Below, piece by piece: positions 63,935 to 64,000 of a stretch of DNA of 64,000 bases; position 1 is the stretch's first letter; each line of letters opens with the position of its first letter. Position numbers and translations under genes: made by a program. Below the pieces are notes generated by a model. The model ran no database searches, had not been told where the DNA came from, and was given only the letters and a program-made list of their open reading frames with translations. Origin of the DNA: Salinimicrobium catena (GTDB lineage: Bacteria > Bacteroidota > Bacteroidia > Flavobacteriales > Flavobacteriaceae); contig NZ_FNGG01000003.1 of assembly GCF_900102915.1 (NCBI RefSeq), positions 118,025 through 182,024 on the forward strand. The letters are read 5' to 3'.

Positions 63935-64000
63935 TCCTGTCATTCAGAGCGAAGCGCAGCGGAGCGAAGAATCTCTCATTATGATGAACTTCATCACAAC
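63935..64000. repeat. Bacteroidota intergenic repeat after the serA fusion gene
   Basis: Right after the stop codon the sequence reads CCTGTCATTCAGAGCGAAGC followed by GCAGCGGAGCGAAGAATCTC. This follows the TGTCATT-nn-GAGCG(A/C)AGC...GAATCTC phrase known from gaps in many Bacteroidota genomes. Cut off by the window end. Confidence 0.7.

Overview
The window reads as chromosome of a member of the Flavobacteriaceae (Bacteroidota). The evidence is compact gene spacing, promoters of the TTTG/TAnnTTTG type, GH97 and DUF6090 proteins, a split metH behind a SAM riboswitch, Bacteroidota-style intergenic repeats and a HAD-SerA fusion. Gene content suggests a marine or related aerobic heterotroph, but the genus cannot be fixed from the sequence alone.

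Layout. 1-9.7 kb is a sulfur/methionine block: an Rrf2 regulator, an ATP-grasp ligase coupled by ATGA overlap to a frameshifted SfnG-type flavin monooxygenase, then a SAM-I riboswitch driving metH (two polypeptides) and metF. A short DksA-like protein without its zinc finger follows. 9.8-14.9 kb is an iron block: PepSY reductase, TonB siderophore receptor, second PepSY protein. The first two promoters carry near-identical 17-bp palindromes at the same distance from the -7 box. 15.2-17.3 kb is a small integrase remnant beside tRNA-Pro(GGG). 17.3-23.8 kb holds housekeeping and small genes (cupin, GH97, DUF1059, hemolysin III, rhodanese, DUF202, PepSY). 23.8-26.8 kb is an Rrf2-nadA-nadB operon with a palindrome over its promoter. 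27-30.2 kb has a winged-helix membrane protein, a di-domain cytochrome and an S41 protease.

30.4-37.1 kb is an RND efflux operon (YgaP-like membrane protein, PII-like protein, RND pump, adaptor, TolC) whose gene gaps are filled with repeat elements. 37.4-44 kb is accessory: a glyoxalase-fold protein and a cyclase, a tandem pair of structured repeats with compensating stem changes, an OLD-like ATPase/Toprim gene whose stop codon lies inside the repeat, and two DUF6090 proteins, one split at an A AAA AAG slippery heptamer. 43.8-58.9 kb contains D-lactate dehydrogenase, five beta-lactamase-fold serine hydrolases (one a decayed pseudoenzyme), a DASS transporter, a VanY-type peptidase, an XRE membrane regulator and small enzymes. 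59-64 kb ends with an alpha/beta hydrolase, a lipoprotein and the serine-biosynthesis fusion gene.

The items I rate most interesting are the covarying repeat pair flanking the OLD-like gene, the slippery heptamer in DUF6090, the Rrf2/ATP-grasp/SfnG unit with its operator, the shared iron operator, and the Rrf2-nadAB promoter palindrome.
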